Shown one piece after another: positions 45,717 through 56,476 of a stretch of 64,000 nucleotides of DNA. The DNA is from Silene latifolia (lineage: Eukaryota; Streptophyta; Magnoliopsida; Caryophyllales; Caryophyllaceae), in contig NC_133537.1 of NCBI RefSeq assembly GCF_048544455.1, forward strand, positions 71,953,634-72,017,633, given 5' to 3'. Position numbers and translations under genes: made by a program. Each line of letters opens with the position of its first letter. Position 1 is the first letter of the stretch. The notes beneath the pieces are model-generated. The model was not told where the DNA came from. It saw only the letters and a list, made by a program, of their open reading frames with translations, and searched no databases.

Positions 45717-48045
45717 TGTAGATACCTCATTTCTGCACCTCCCGCAAACCACCCGGTGATGATTGGGCCGCATGTTTGGTACGCGGAACGATTTATGACA
45801 GTTCGCAAGTTTATCATCAAGTGATTTCTCAAATACTGATGTCTACCTCTTAATTGTCATCTACGCGCCGATACGGTCGTTTTGACAGTAATTAGAGTAC
45901 ATTTGGAGTCCGGGCCTAAAACCGTCTTCATTTTCTGATAACCGCTAAATCCCGAGTCAGAATGTTCTGGAATGTTCCGGATATTTCTATTCCATATTTT
46001 ATAAATCTTTCACAATCTTTTATTCTTTGGTAAAGTATTTCCCGTAATATTCACACAAAATATTAAGGAAAATAAGATTATCCCGTCATTCCATAAACCA
46101 AACACGGAAATCTTTCTTCCGCAGGAGGAAACCACCTGGGAACAGACGCAGCAGGTGTTGCGTCTCATCCAAGAGATGCAGTGACTGCTGCGCCTCTTCC
46201 CAGGTCCTTTTTTGCGTATTTTTCGTATCTTTTCATATCTTTTCGAGATTCACTTCCAAAGTTTCTCCGAAAACCCTATTCCTTCACGTGATTAGTATAA
46301 ATAGGAGCCTTCGCTCCTCATATTTCTCACGCGAGTGTCCGCCCTTCTCTTCTCCCTTTGCATTCTAGACCACATTCTTACTTTTTGGCGTCTACGTGCT
46401 TGAACATTCGACCACGTAAGCTTGGATCCTTCTGAGTACCAGCCTCGTTTGCATGAACGACCAATTTGACCAACTCCACATCAATCAACATAATTAATCT
46501 TAATCGTTTTCCTCTTACGAGGGCACTTTCGTTACATTCGAGTCGAGCATCACTAATCGTAAACTTAGTTCATCTCGTTTCATCAAACATGTAAGTCTGA
46601 GGGTGTAAATCTCTCTTCTATTTATTGTTATTTACTTTTTGTATCATTAATGTAAGGTTCATGTCGAAAATACTTCTTAAAACCGATTTATAAAACCATG
46701 CTTTAAAACCCTTTTTACGGATTACCAGAAGATGACCGTCGAGAAAGGACGCAGCAACTGCTGCGCCTCTTCGTGAGGCTGCCGCAGTTCCTGCTTCCTT
46801 TCTTCTTCCTTCGTCCTCTGTCAATTCGTCGTTCATTATTTGTCTTCGTTTGTTCTTCAATTCCTTGACATAATAGCACAAAAATTTCACATGTATATTG
46901 TTTATCATCATTAATATGTATAATTCATCGTTAAATCCCGACTTAAATCCCAAGTAATCTAATATTTGCGGGTTTTCGTCATTAAAATCAATCCGGGTTA
47001 TAGAGATTCGATTCTTTCATATTGAGTTTCTGGAATTCGACCTTTGATATATTTCCATTCGTCATTAATTCGTCATTAATTTGTCATATTTAACCTATTT
47101 GGTTCACGTATGTCACTAATCAATCTTTCATTCATGTAATTAATTCGTTTGCATTTTTTTCATCGATGTTTTATTGCTTTTATGACCCATTCGCATGTAA
47201 TTAACACATTAAATCACTTTCATCCGAGTCGAATATCATAATTAATCCTTAAATTCACCAATTAACATTAACGATTTGCAGTTCTGGCTTCACCGCCAGA
47301 ACTCACCCTTGGAACAGACGCAGCAACTGCTGCGCCTCTTCCAGGTAGATTTCTGTCTTTGAACTTCCGTTCTGCCTTGACCTAGTTCTAGGTTACGTAT
47401 TAATTAACTACTATTCATATTATCGCCTACTTCCTGTTTGCTTATGTGTTTATTTATTTCTTTTCTCAAAATCATCCGTTTTGGAAGTATTTTCGACATA
47501 AATCAATTGAACCCAATGTAATTATTGTAATTTTCTTTATTGTGATTATTGTAATTTTCTTCATTGTATTTCTTTGTGTGCCTTCACATGTAATTGAACT
47601 TAAATCCCTACTTTGACATTTATTATATGCTAAATTAATTGTTCACCGACTTAGTCTAAATTCTCACATGTTAGGATTAAAACTTGGATGTTGCATTGCA
47701 TGCATATAATCGACGATATATCGAGTATAGACGATTTTCCCTAATCATTAGTAGAGGCCGCTATCGAGGCGGGCGGGATTAGGTGTTCGATCAAAAGAGC
47801 TTCGTAATACGTACCCTCACCCCTTACTCCATATCTCTGTGAACATCCGTGTTCATTGGCATCCACGAGAGTCATTCCAGACATAGAATGCTAAGGGTAA
47901 CGAGTTCTTGGTGTTCATGTCACTACTTTGTGTCTTGACATGGCACGAGGTATTCGAACTGTTTCCAATTTTCCACAATAAATTGGTGGCGACTCCACAA
48001 ATGCAAACGCTTGTTTTCCAAGCGCCCCCGTGGCCCATGTCCACA
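45717..48045 (+). repeat. 3' LTR of element E (2329 bp)
   Basis: TGTAGATACC...GTCCACA, followed by AAAAT (48046-48050). TATA at 46296-46304. Dyad modules are at 46139-46205, 46745-46775 and 47309-47343. It differs from the 5' LTR by scattered substitutions and by loss or gain of dyad units and a 16-bp A/T block near 45990. Confidence 0.93.
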
Positions 48046-48095
48046 AAAATGCGTGCAATAAGAGGCTAAAAAGACTATATAAATTGCACGTATCA
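48046..48095 (-). repeat. 5' LTR of element B, piece 3 (extreme 5' end)
   Basis: After the AAAAT duplication the B LTR finishes with the second arm of its terminal inverted repeat and ends ACGTATCA at 48095. This is the outer end of element B. Confidence 0.9.
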
Positions 48096-48496
48096 ATTGG
48101 GGAATGTTACCTTCTCGGTTTCCCAAGGCGGTGAGTCGGAGATACAATAAAGGAACATTTATTATAAATAACAAGTTTAGTGATTGCAAACCATAACTAA
48201 TGAATAAAATACATCCATGGCTACTATACTCATCTAACTAGCTATACTCATCTCGTGACTCATCGAGCTCGTCCCGTCTCCTGCGTACTATCCAACAACC
48301 TGTACTTAACCTGCTCCCCATATGACCAATGGATATCATATTGATCAACACAGGCCACCCCAAAAGAGATAAGTGATAATGCACAGACACACAAATGTCA
48401 GTTTTAATAAACAAATAAAGTGCGACACGACTCAAGTGTGTGAATATGCAACATGACTACCAATATGAATAACCCACTATCAACAACCACCACCAC

Positions 48497-48640
48497 GGTA
48501 CCGGGACACGTCCAGACATACCGACAACCACACTGGTACCGGGACACGCCCAGACATACCGATAACCACACTGGTACCGAGACACACCCAGACATACCAA
48601 CAATCACAAACAGGTACTGGGACAAGCCCAGAATGTACCG
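48497..48640. repeat. Tandem repeat of about 44 bp, three and a half units
   Basis: Units contain GGTACCGGGACACGCCCAGAC and ATACCGA(C/T)AACCACACT with a few differences. Confined to LTR K. Confidence 0.88.
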
Positions 48641-48727
48641 GGTCCGGAAGCCAACCGGATCCCCTACCAGACGTCGTGTCTCAACCACATGCGTCCCTCC
48701 AAACTCAAGCCATTAATGTGCATATCT

Positions 48728-48790
48728 CTCTTGGAGTGGGAAGCTCCAAGAGGCGACTCAAGCGTAGGACGGTCTCCCAACCGTCTTACG
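48728..48790 (-). repeat. Two-hairpin module in LTR K
   Basis: Hairpin 1: arms CTCTTGGAG (48728-48736) and CTCCAAGAG (48744-48752), loop of seven. Hairpin 2: CGTAGGACGGT (48763-48773) and ACCGTCTTACG (48780-48790), one mismatch, loop of six. The LTR F counterpart has the same flanks but different stems. Confidence 0.8.
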
Positions 48791-49030
48791 TCTCCTCAAT
48801 AACCAAGTAACACCACCAATGATCTCCAACACAACACAACAATGACCATACATAGAAAATGCAACACAACACCAATTATATGACTCATCATGAACTCAAT
48901 CCAGACATAGCATGGATAAAACTTCCTCAAATACCAACATGTTATCCCAATCGACTTATACATAAAAATGACGATGCAAGACACACAAATATGCATACAA
49001 AATATTGAAACCGAGTAGGAAAACCCTACC

Positions 49031-50403
49031 TGATACGTGTATTTTATATAAGGTTTTTACCCCATATTTACACGCATTTCTACGTTATTTATGTGGCATC
49101 TAGCTACAAATGCTCCGAATAGTCTACTTTGGTTTGTCTTGTATTAATTGCAAGTATGAACTAGAAAGGAGCAAAATCGAGCCTGAACCTGTCCTAATCT
49201 CATGCATTTTGGAAAAGAAGGGATCGGAACTTGGAATTTGTCACTTGGAGATGCGTGAATGGCTTCGGAAGGTGTTCAAAAAGTCCACCCGTGCTGATAT
49301 AGCTCGATCGACCCATTTGGCTACTTAAAATGGTCGATCGAATGCTTTATTCTCTTGGAATTCCTCGATCGAGTTCTGCCTTTACTCGATCGAGATGGTC
49401 ATTTGTTTAAATACTCGATCGAGTACTTATGTTACTCGATCGATAAGTTTACTAGGTTTATTCATCGATCGAGTGGTTTCATTTCACTCGATCGAGAGGT
49501 TTGGTCTTTTAGGCGGTTTTGAGTTAATTTTGAGATTTCCTTTTGTAATTAGGAATAAATAAGAATGATGGCAGTCATTAGCACCTTCTTGGCTCCCTCT
49601 TTTTCGACTTCTCTCTCCCTTACTCTCTCTCTTAGAACTTTACACTTGAAAAACCTAATTCTCTATTGCTCTTCCCTTGTAATCGGTATTCTCTACTCTT
49701 AATTAATTACTTTTGTTTCATTGTTCTCATTCCTTTAAAATTCCTTGCTTTTCTTATTCTCTTCTTGGTTTATTAATTATGTTTAATTCTTACAGTTTGT
49801 GTGTTGTTGTTGTTTATTCAATAATTATGCATATCTAAACTCCTTTGCTAGGACATAGGGGAGCCATGATTTTAAGGAAGTTATGAATAGGTGATTAGGG
49901 TTTAGTGCGAATTAGATCTGTGTTGTTAATCACTGCTTTTAACTGTTATTGTCTGCTTGAGTCGACGCAATTAGATGATTAATTTTTGTACACCTTGACC
50001 TAGATCGGAAGATTGGAAGGGGTAAGACCTGCAGTGAACATTAGAGCATTCTAATGAGGGCGGAAGCTAAGTTAGTATTGTTTTAGGGCGAATAGCGGAC
50101 CGGAAGGACCTTTTCACTACCCTGCAAACCGAATTTGCATTGACCTAAGATCCTAGATTTGACTCCTTGAGAATCATGGTGAACCGATTGTCCTAGCTGA
50201 TTATCTCTACTGTATTTCTCTTTACTTTATCTCTTTTAATCTCCGTAGATTAGAACACACCTTTAAAACCCCCAAGAAATAGTTACTCAGATGGACTTAG
50301 TATAGCGTACATTTTCCCATCTCCCTGTGGAGATCGACCCTACTTCCACTAGCTTCTGTTAGTTGTTTTAGGTATTTATTTTTGGTACTAAACGACGGTA
50401 TCA
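49031..50403 (+). repeat. Solo LTR H (Athila-like, 1373 bp) with perfect target duplication
   Basis: TGATACGTG...CGACGGTATCA with TGATAC/GTATCA ends, flanked by CTACC on both sides (49026-49030 and 50404-50408). There is no interior, so it is a recombined solo LTR. The 5' end resembles LTR C and the 3' end resembles LTR B. Confidence 0.95.
49302..49497. repeat. CTCGATCGAG dyad array in U3 of solo LTR H
   Basis: Eight dyads or close variants, 15-30 bp apart. They end about 55 bp upstream of a TATA-like AATAAATAAG (about 49554). Confidence 0.9.
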
Positions 50404-50830
50404 CTACCTTTTAGCATACTCCATAAGCTAATCCAAGGCAACAAGAATCCATCTCATAAAACCGTCTCATCCTACAATAATCACATAATAACTATCATAA
50501 TACATCCTAATCTATTATACAATACAAAACCCTTATTATTACCCTCTAATTACCCATAAACACATACTAATTGCTAATTAATCAACCCAATTGAAAACCT
50601 CCAAAAGTTAGGGTTCATAAGACTAGAAAAGGGTAGATCTTAACTTATAAATCAAGAGGAAGGAAGGAGGAAGGTGAGCAATCCATTAAACCAAGCTTGA
50701 ATCCCCTAATATGGTGTTTGTGAGGGTTTTATGGAGAAGGGAGGGAGTTTGGAGAGATAAGGAGGAAGGTGTAAATGATTTTAGGGTTAGGGGGAGAAAG
50801 GGATAAATCTCGTGTTCTGAAAACAGCGGC

Positions 50831-50957
50831 ACTCAACCGAGTGCCGAGTCCACTCGGTCGAGTTGACTCACTCGGTCGGGTGGACTCACTCGGTCGAGTG
50901 TACACTTCACTCGACCGAGTAAACCCACTCGATCCGCAGCAACACCACTCGGTCTAG
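50831..50957. repeat. CTCGGTCGAG array in U3 of LTR K
   Basis: Seven units of ACTCGGTCGAGT and variants, about 110-240 bp from the LTR 5' end in the minus sense. One base differs from the Athila-type dyad. Confidence 0.88.
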
Positions 50958-51070
50958 TCCAGCTCTAGTGTAAGGCTATCCTTCCCTCCCGAGTGATCTC
51001 TTATCGGTCTAAAGGTCCTCTCACGCGTCCCAAGGTCTAAGTACGGGTCCCACAAAGGCCAGGTATTACA

Positions 51071-51086
51071 ATCTTCCCTCCTTAAA
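51071..51086 (-). promoter_or_regulatory. Polypurine tract of element K
   Basis: Minus strand TTTAAGGAGGGAAGAT abuts the LTR. The same tract follows LTR F at 56461. Confidence 0.7.
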
Positions 51087-54000
51087 AAGAACTTCATCCC
51101 CGAATTTCACCTTACTCTCTCATTTCCTCAAATCTCATGCATTCTCTCGCACCTCACATGTTTATCAACCGTATACGCTCTTTCTAAACATCACACTCAT
51201 CCTAGAGTTCTTCACTCAATTCTCACTACTTCTCACATTCTGTACTCTCTCTTTCCTGAATTTCTGAATTATTACATCCACTCCCCCTAAATGAGAACTT
51301 CGACCCGAAGTTCAGCCATCAAACCTCATAATGATCTCATACACTCGTTACTAAATTCCACAAATGACTATGTTTCAGGTTCAACACACTCTCTTACCTA
51401 CTGCAACTCCATTATCAAGTCTCATATAGTCTTATGCCATTTCTATAATCCCACTCTAGAAGCCTCCTTAGGGGCCCCTCACCTACAAGCCTCCCATAGG
51501 TCAAGCGCCAACTCAAACCCACGATTCCAATCTGTAATCCCACAACTAATTCCCAATTCATGTTGGTTATATATACATCTCTATCACGAGGTATAACTCG
51601 ATTATTAGTATGTATCTATATCACGTCAAGTCTCATACATTCATATGTATGCACATTAATTACGAATATACGAACTCTAGGAAACAATAAAATAATGCCA
51701 AAATTACTCGTAATGTGACTCAGCCATGATCAACACTCTCATTTCTGAACATCATGCCACGCATAACCACGTTAAATCCACAACATGATCACACCTGTGT
51801 TTCCATATCCGTTCTCATCCACCATTAACACTTCCGTTTATATGGAAGACCATAATCACAATTATGCAAATGACCACTACGCGACACATGCCTTGCATAT
51901 TTCTTCTTACTTTTACACAACCAAATCAATCATGTCGACTAACACACATCAAACAAGATTATCATATCATTTCTATCATTAATCCACTCATGTCAAATCA
52001 ACATACAATATCCATTTACTTGTAAAATACCACACCATGTAATCAAACGTAAACAATTCACAGATATCCCCTATGTAAGGTCAACATGCTCATCCAAGCA
52101 CAAGTCAAACAATATAACCGCGAAATGGGGGTACACGTTCAATATTTAGTCAAATATCAACAAAACAAGGGTCAAGGCAGACCACTCGGTCGAGTGTAGA
52201 AGGGCACTCGGCCGAGTAGGCGACCACTCGGTCGAGTCTCACCGGGGGCAGAATGTTTTCATTCTCAACTCGATTCCAAACTTCCCTATTTCATCACATA
52301 AATGCTAATAGACTCCGATGGTGACTAACACACCATTAAATAACCGAATTTAGGCACAACTCTTGGCCCTATGGCCATCATCGTTACACAATTAAGATAA
52401 AACATCCCAGACACACTACCGACACAAAATACTCTTTCATAGTTCTTTGCGCAACCGTTCTATTTTCTCCCCATACCCAGCGACGGTATCACCATACCGT
52501 CATCAACCACCACAATAGTCACGTCGGTAGCCACAACAGTTATACTATTTCATGGACACGGCCCTAACCACTCATTACTCTCAAGGAATAACAACATCAT
52601 CACCCAAATGGACACTACAAAATGATCACGATGTATACCATAGACGTTCTGCCTGACCATTGGGAGGCAACTATACAACATCTATACTGCCACTCATAGG
52701 GTCAGATTCCCACATAACCACTTTCACACTTCATGCGTACCCACTCAAATTAATCAATTATACTCTATAACACCAATGATCAAATACCTCAACAATATGA
52801 TTAAATCCTCAAGTATTACATGCCGCACTCTTACTCTTAAAACCGCGAAAACCAAACTTGGTAATATTAATTTTACCATCATGTATCTCAATCATCTATC
52901 AACCAAAGTTTCCAAGTTATGCTTAACAATAATATTCCTTAATATGCAACTCAATATCATTCACTATCCATGATTTCAAACGCTCAACAGATATTCAACT
53001 TAGATCGCATATCACTCATTATCCACATATTACCTCATATAATCATCTTACTCAATTCATGACACCTTACGCAAGCTAAAGTCACTCTCTTCTACTCTTA
53101 ATTTCCAAACAAGAACCGTATACCAAAATCACAACTCAGCTTCTCTCATTTTAAATCTGCTAACCATACCCATAAATTTGGATCGCTACTCCGCATAAAA
53201 GAGTTCTTTCTCCCAAGCCAATTTCCCTCATTCAGAATACCTACATCACCACTTATCGAATCCAATTTACCGAATCAAAATTTAGACCAAGAGCACCCTC
53301 ATTCATTAAATGACTCTCTCTTTCACGACATCATATACCTATCCACTTACACGGTTCAAATCCACATCAAATGAACAGCTCAGATCAATCCCAATAAAAC
53401 ACATGTTTCACATTCATAACCCTCAAAATGCAACACCCCTCATCACACAATACTAATATTTTGCTCCATATCCTAATGAGCTCGCCGATTCACTCTCGTC
53501 TCTCATTCCCTCAATCACAAGTCTATACGTGCTCACTCATCAAAACCATGCAACCCGCAAGGTAAGCTAAGCATTAACCCATATATGAACAGAACAGCAC
53601 ATTATTAGCGAAATTGCAACACTATGCAACAAGGAAACCATGTTTTAAATACAAAATGCAAAATTTAGTCATATACTCTACGGTAAAAAAAATTTGGGTA
53701 AAATTTTAAGGTAAGATTATCAAATTAAGGGAATACATAGTATCATTAATTAAATTGAAGTCTTCTTACTCAATTAAATCAAGAAAGTGTAAAACAAAAT
53801 TTTCAAATATTATGACCATACCTAACATCCTTAAATAATATTCCAATCTTTATGACATAACTAGATAAGGACTGGGGTACAAAAGTGTACGTCTCCTAGG
53901 TTATTGCCAACACAATGCAACATCAACAAGGACTAAGTGTCAAGAAACATTTAAGTCATGTTTGAATGCAAAATCAAGATCATTCATTTGAGATGGAATT

Positions 54001-54999
54001 TCAAAGATTTTGGACAACATTTTAAAAATGAAATTTCGATTCAAAATAGTACATGTCGTTACTAACAAAGGTAGTGCCTAATTAGTCAATTAAACTAAGT
54101 TTCAAACACGAAAACTCAAAATTTTAAGAATGAACATTAAAGTTTCGAAAATTTTGGAACAAAATTTTCAAATGTACGACAAAGTTGGTAATAACAACCA
54201 ACCTTTGTTTCTTGTTAAACCATTAACCAAGTAACAAATACAAAATCAAATTATTGACAATAAAAAAAATATTTTCGAGTTCATACCGAATAGGAAAAAA
54301 AGTTTGGGCAAAATTCAATATGAAAATTTCATATTTGACATCATAAATGACGAAAACGGTGATTAATACCATGAATCAAACAAAATATGCAATTAATTGC
54401 CAAAATTTGAAGGAATCGCGTGGATTTAAACGAAATCAAATTGGAGCAATTTAAGAGTGATGAGAAAACCGTTTACATTGTTTAATTAGCACGAATTAAG
54501 AGGGTAAAATGGAGTAGAAAACTTAAGTCCAAGCAACAATCACCCACAATGGAGTTTTAGAAAACGATTTAAAGAGATTTTGGTAATTTTGCTATGAGAA
54601 AGAATGAAGAAATGCAAGAAACAAGGTAATAATGCAAATCTTGCGAATTTCACAACCCAGAAAATGACACTCGGTCGAGTGACAGTCCACTCGGTCGAGT
54701 GCCTTCTCCACTCGGTCGAGTGACTCACTTCCAGAAATTTTCAAGTTTCTGGAAATTGGTCCACTCGATAGAGTGGTAGGGTTCACTCGGTTGAGTGACT
54801 GGTACTCGATCGAGTACTAGCTCGCACTCGGCTGGGTGTCTCTCTATGTATGTTTTGCAATTTTCGACTAAGGATTACTTCTTATACTAGCGATTACTTT
54901 ACTAACAACTATTACTAATCACACCCTATTACGGTACTAGTGAAATCCAAACATTTATGCGGTATTGACATACTAAAAGACGGGGCTATTGCCCCTCAC
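51087..54999 (-). other. Degraded interior of element K and unassigned repeat sequence
   Basis: No ORF above about 100 codons and no domain recognised. The + strand is very poor in G. CTCGGTCGAG groups occur at 52183-52242 and 54667-54835; the second resembles the U3 array of an LTR, so part of 54500-54999 may be another decayed LTR. No primer site adjoins 55000, so K's 5' end is not seen. Confidence 0.5.
54667..54835. repeat. CTCGGTCGAG array
   Basis: Six or seven dyads of the CTCGGTCGAG or CTCGATCGAG type in about 170 bp, in unassigned repeat DNA left of element F. Confidence 0.85.
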
Positions 55000-55576
55000 T
55001 GTAACACCCCTCATACTCCAAGTGCCTTACCAGGACCACCTAAAGCATGGGAATTCTACCATCTCGGTTACCCGAGGCAATGAATATCAAATAGACCATA
55101 AAAGAACGTACTTTAATAAAATAGTTTAAGTGAATACATCAAAACCCAAAACTGTAAAGTATGATACAAGCGTTCCAAAACCAAAACTAACTAATGTAAA
55201 TACAATGTTCGACATAACAGCGGAAGACTTCTAATAGACTCGTGGTGACACATGCCCAGCTATCCCTTGCGCATCCAAAGTATACCTGCTAGACAACTGC
55301 TCACCACCCCCGAATGGATCACAACAGTTTTTAAAACATATAAACGGGGTCAATTGTTGCATAAACAATATAAGATAAACAACAACAGATACACAATCAC
55401 AATCTCCAACACCGTCACATCACCAATCATCTGACTACACACTAAAGTGTGTAGCCCTGCCAGAATATTCATCGCAACATATATTTCTCACCGCTAGTGA
55501 GGGACCGCAGCCATTCCCACCTAAGCCCCGCTCATCTCCATCGTGCGAATAACCCATGTTCCTTAATGTGCATATC

Positions 55577-55640
55577 CCTTCTGTGGCGGGTTCCACAGAA
55601 GGCGAATCAAGGGCGTGAAGCCACTCCCGCAAGTGACTCC
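55577..55640 (-). repeat. Two-hairpin module in LTR F
   Basis: Hairpin 1: CCTTCTGTGG (55577-55586) and CCACAGAAGG (55593-55602), perfect 10-bp stem, six-base loop. Hairpin 2: 55617-55625 with 55632-55640; nine pairs form on minus-strand RNA, two of them G-U. Repeated in the 5' LTR at 61578 onward. Flanks TTAATGTGCATATC and GGCGA-TCAAG match LTR K. Confidence 0.82.
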
Positions 55641-56282
55641 ACTCAGCTGAGGACGCACCTCGCAAACCACAGACAGTTATAAGACCAACAACATTATACT
55701 ATCAACAATCAGCAACTCTAAATCCAACAACGATATGATATACAACAGCCACACTATAAAATCACAATATCAATTCAAAACAATGCCAATACCAATTACG
55801 ATATAATCATCATGCCAATCAACCAATCAACCATCTTATAATCATTTATACAATAACTGAGTAGGGAAACCCTACCTAGAAAAGTAACCACCAAGATCGT
55901 CATAATCAGCTAATTAAAATCGTTCTTCAATGAAATCACCTCCTATAAACACACAATCATACAATCACAATCTAACATCAACAATACTCCCAAAACCCCC
56001 AAATTACCCAATTAGGGTTTCAACTAAAATCAATGAAATGATATAAAAATCATACTAGAAGCTTACCCACAATGTGGCGGTCTCAACGGTGTAAAGAACT
56101 CAATGATCCGACGACTCTGGCCCTTAGGATTTGATAGCAATGCCAAAGAGGAAAGTAACGTAACTTGTTTTTATTTCTTATCAAACTTAGAATAGGGTAA
56201 AATGACAAGAAACTGACGAAAGATGTTATTATATCCTTCTCGCGTTACTATCAAAACCCGGCAAAATAACCCGTAAGAATCG

Positions 56283-56434
56283 CTTACTCGATCGAGTAAA
56301 TGACTTACTCGATCGAGTGCCTCCTACTCGATCAAGTGTCACACGTACTCGATCGAGTATCTAACAGGCAGACTACTGTTTTGCGTAAAAACATACTTAC
56401 TCGACAGAGTAAGCCCCACTCGATAGAGTACCCA
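56283..56434. repeat. CTCGATCGAG array in U3 of LTR F
   Basis: Six units, CTCGATCGAG with CTCGACAGAG and CTCGATAGAG variants, 25-180 bp from the LTR 5' end in the minus sense. Confidence 0.88.
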
Positions 56435-56460
56435 TTGTCATAGAAAACCGTAGTATTACA

Positions 56461-56476
56461 GTCTTCCCTCCTTAAA
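56461..56476 (-). promoter_or_regulatory. Polypurine tract of element F
   Basis: Minus strand TTTAAGGAGGGAAGAC abuts the 3' LTR. Confidence 0.72.

Larger units (their letters stand above)
48096..51070 (-). repeat. LTR K (TGTAACAC family), interrupted by B at its left end and by solo LTR H
   Basis: Sequence from about 48101 aligns with LTR F from about position 50 of that LTR (for example GTTACCTTCTCGGTT against CTACCATCTCGGTT). It ends GGTATTACA at 51070, followed by a polypurine tract on the minus strand. So K is the 3' LTR of a minus-strand element. Its first roughly 50 bp lie beyond element B, outside the window. It contains a tandem repeat (48497-48640), a two-hairpin module (48728-48790) and a CTCGGTCGAG array (50831-50957). 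Confidence 0.8.
55000..56460 (-). repeat. 3' LTR of element F (1461 bp)
   Basis: TGTAACACCCC...GTAGTATTACA. It holds the two-hairpin module (55577-55640) and a dyad array near its 5' end (56283-56434). Confidence 0.88.

Noticed and set aside
48453..48716. 87-codon plus-strand ORF with repeated Thr/Asp/His
   Set aside because: Translation of the 44-bp tandem repeat in LTR K.
50775..50800. Telomere-like TTTAGGGTTAGGG
   Set aside because: Two imperfect units only, within LTR K; not an interstitial telomere array.
55000..55010. Reading 55000 as the 5' LTR end of element K
   Set aside because: No primer site lies next to it, whereas 61002 has a tRNA-Met site three bases away, making 55000-56460 the 3' LTR of F.
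55252..55434. 60-codon ORF conserved in both F LTRs (also 61253-61435)
   Set aside because: It is conserved only because the LTRs are copies of each other; it is on the antisense strand of the LTR and has no domain.
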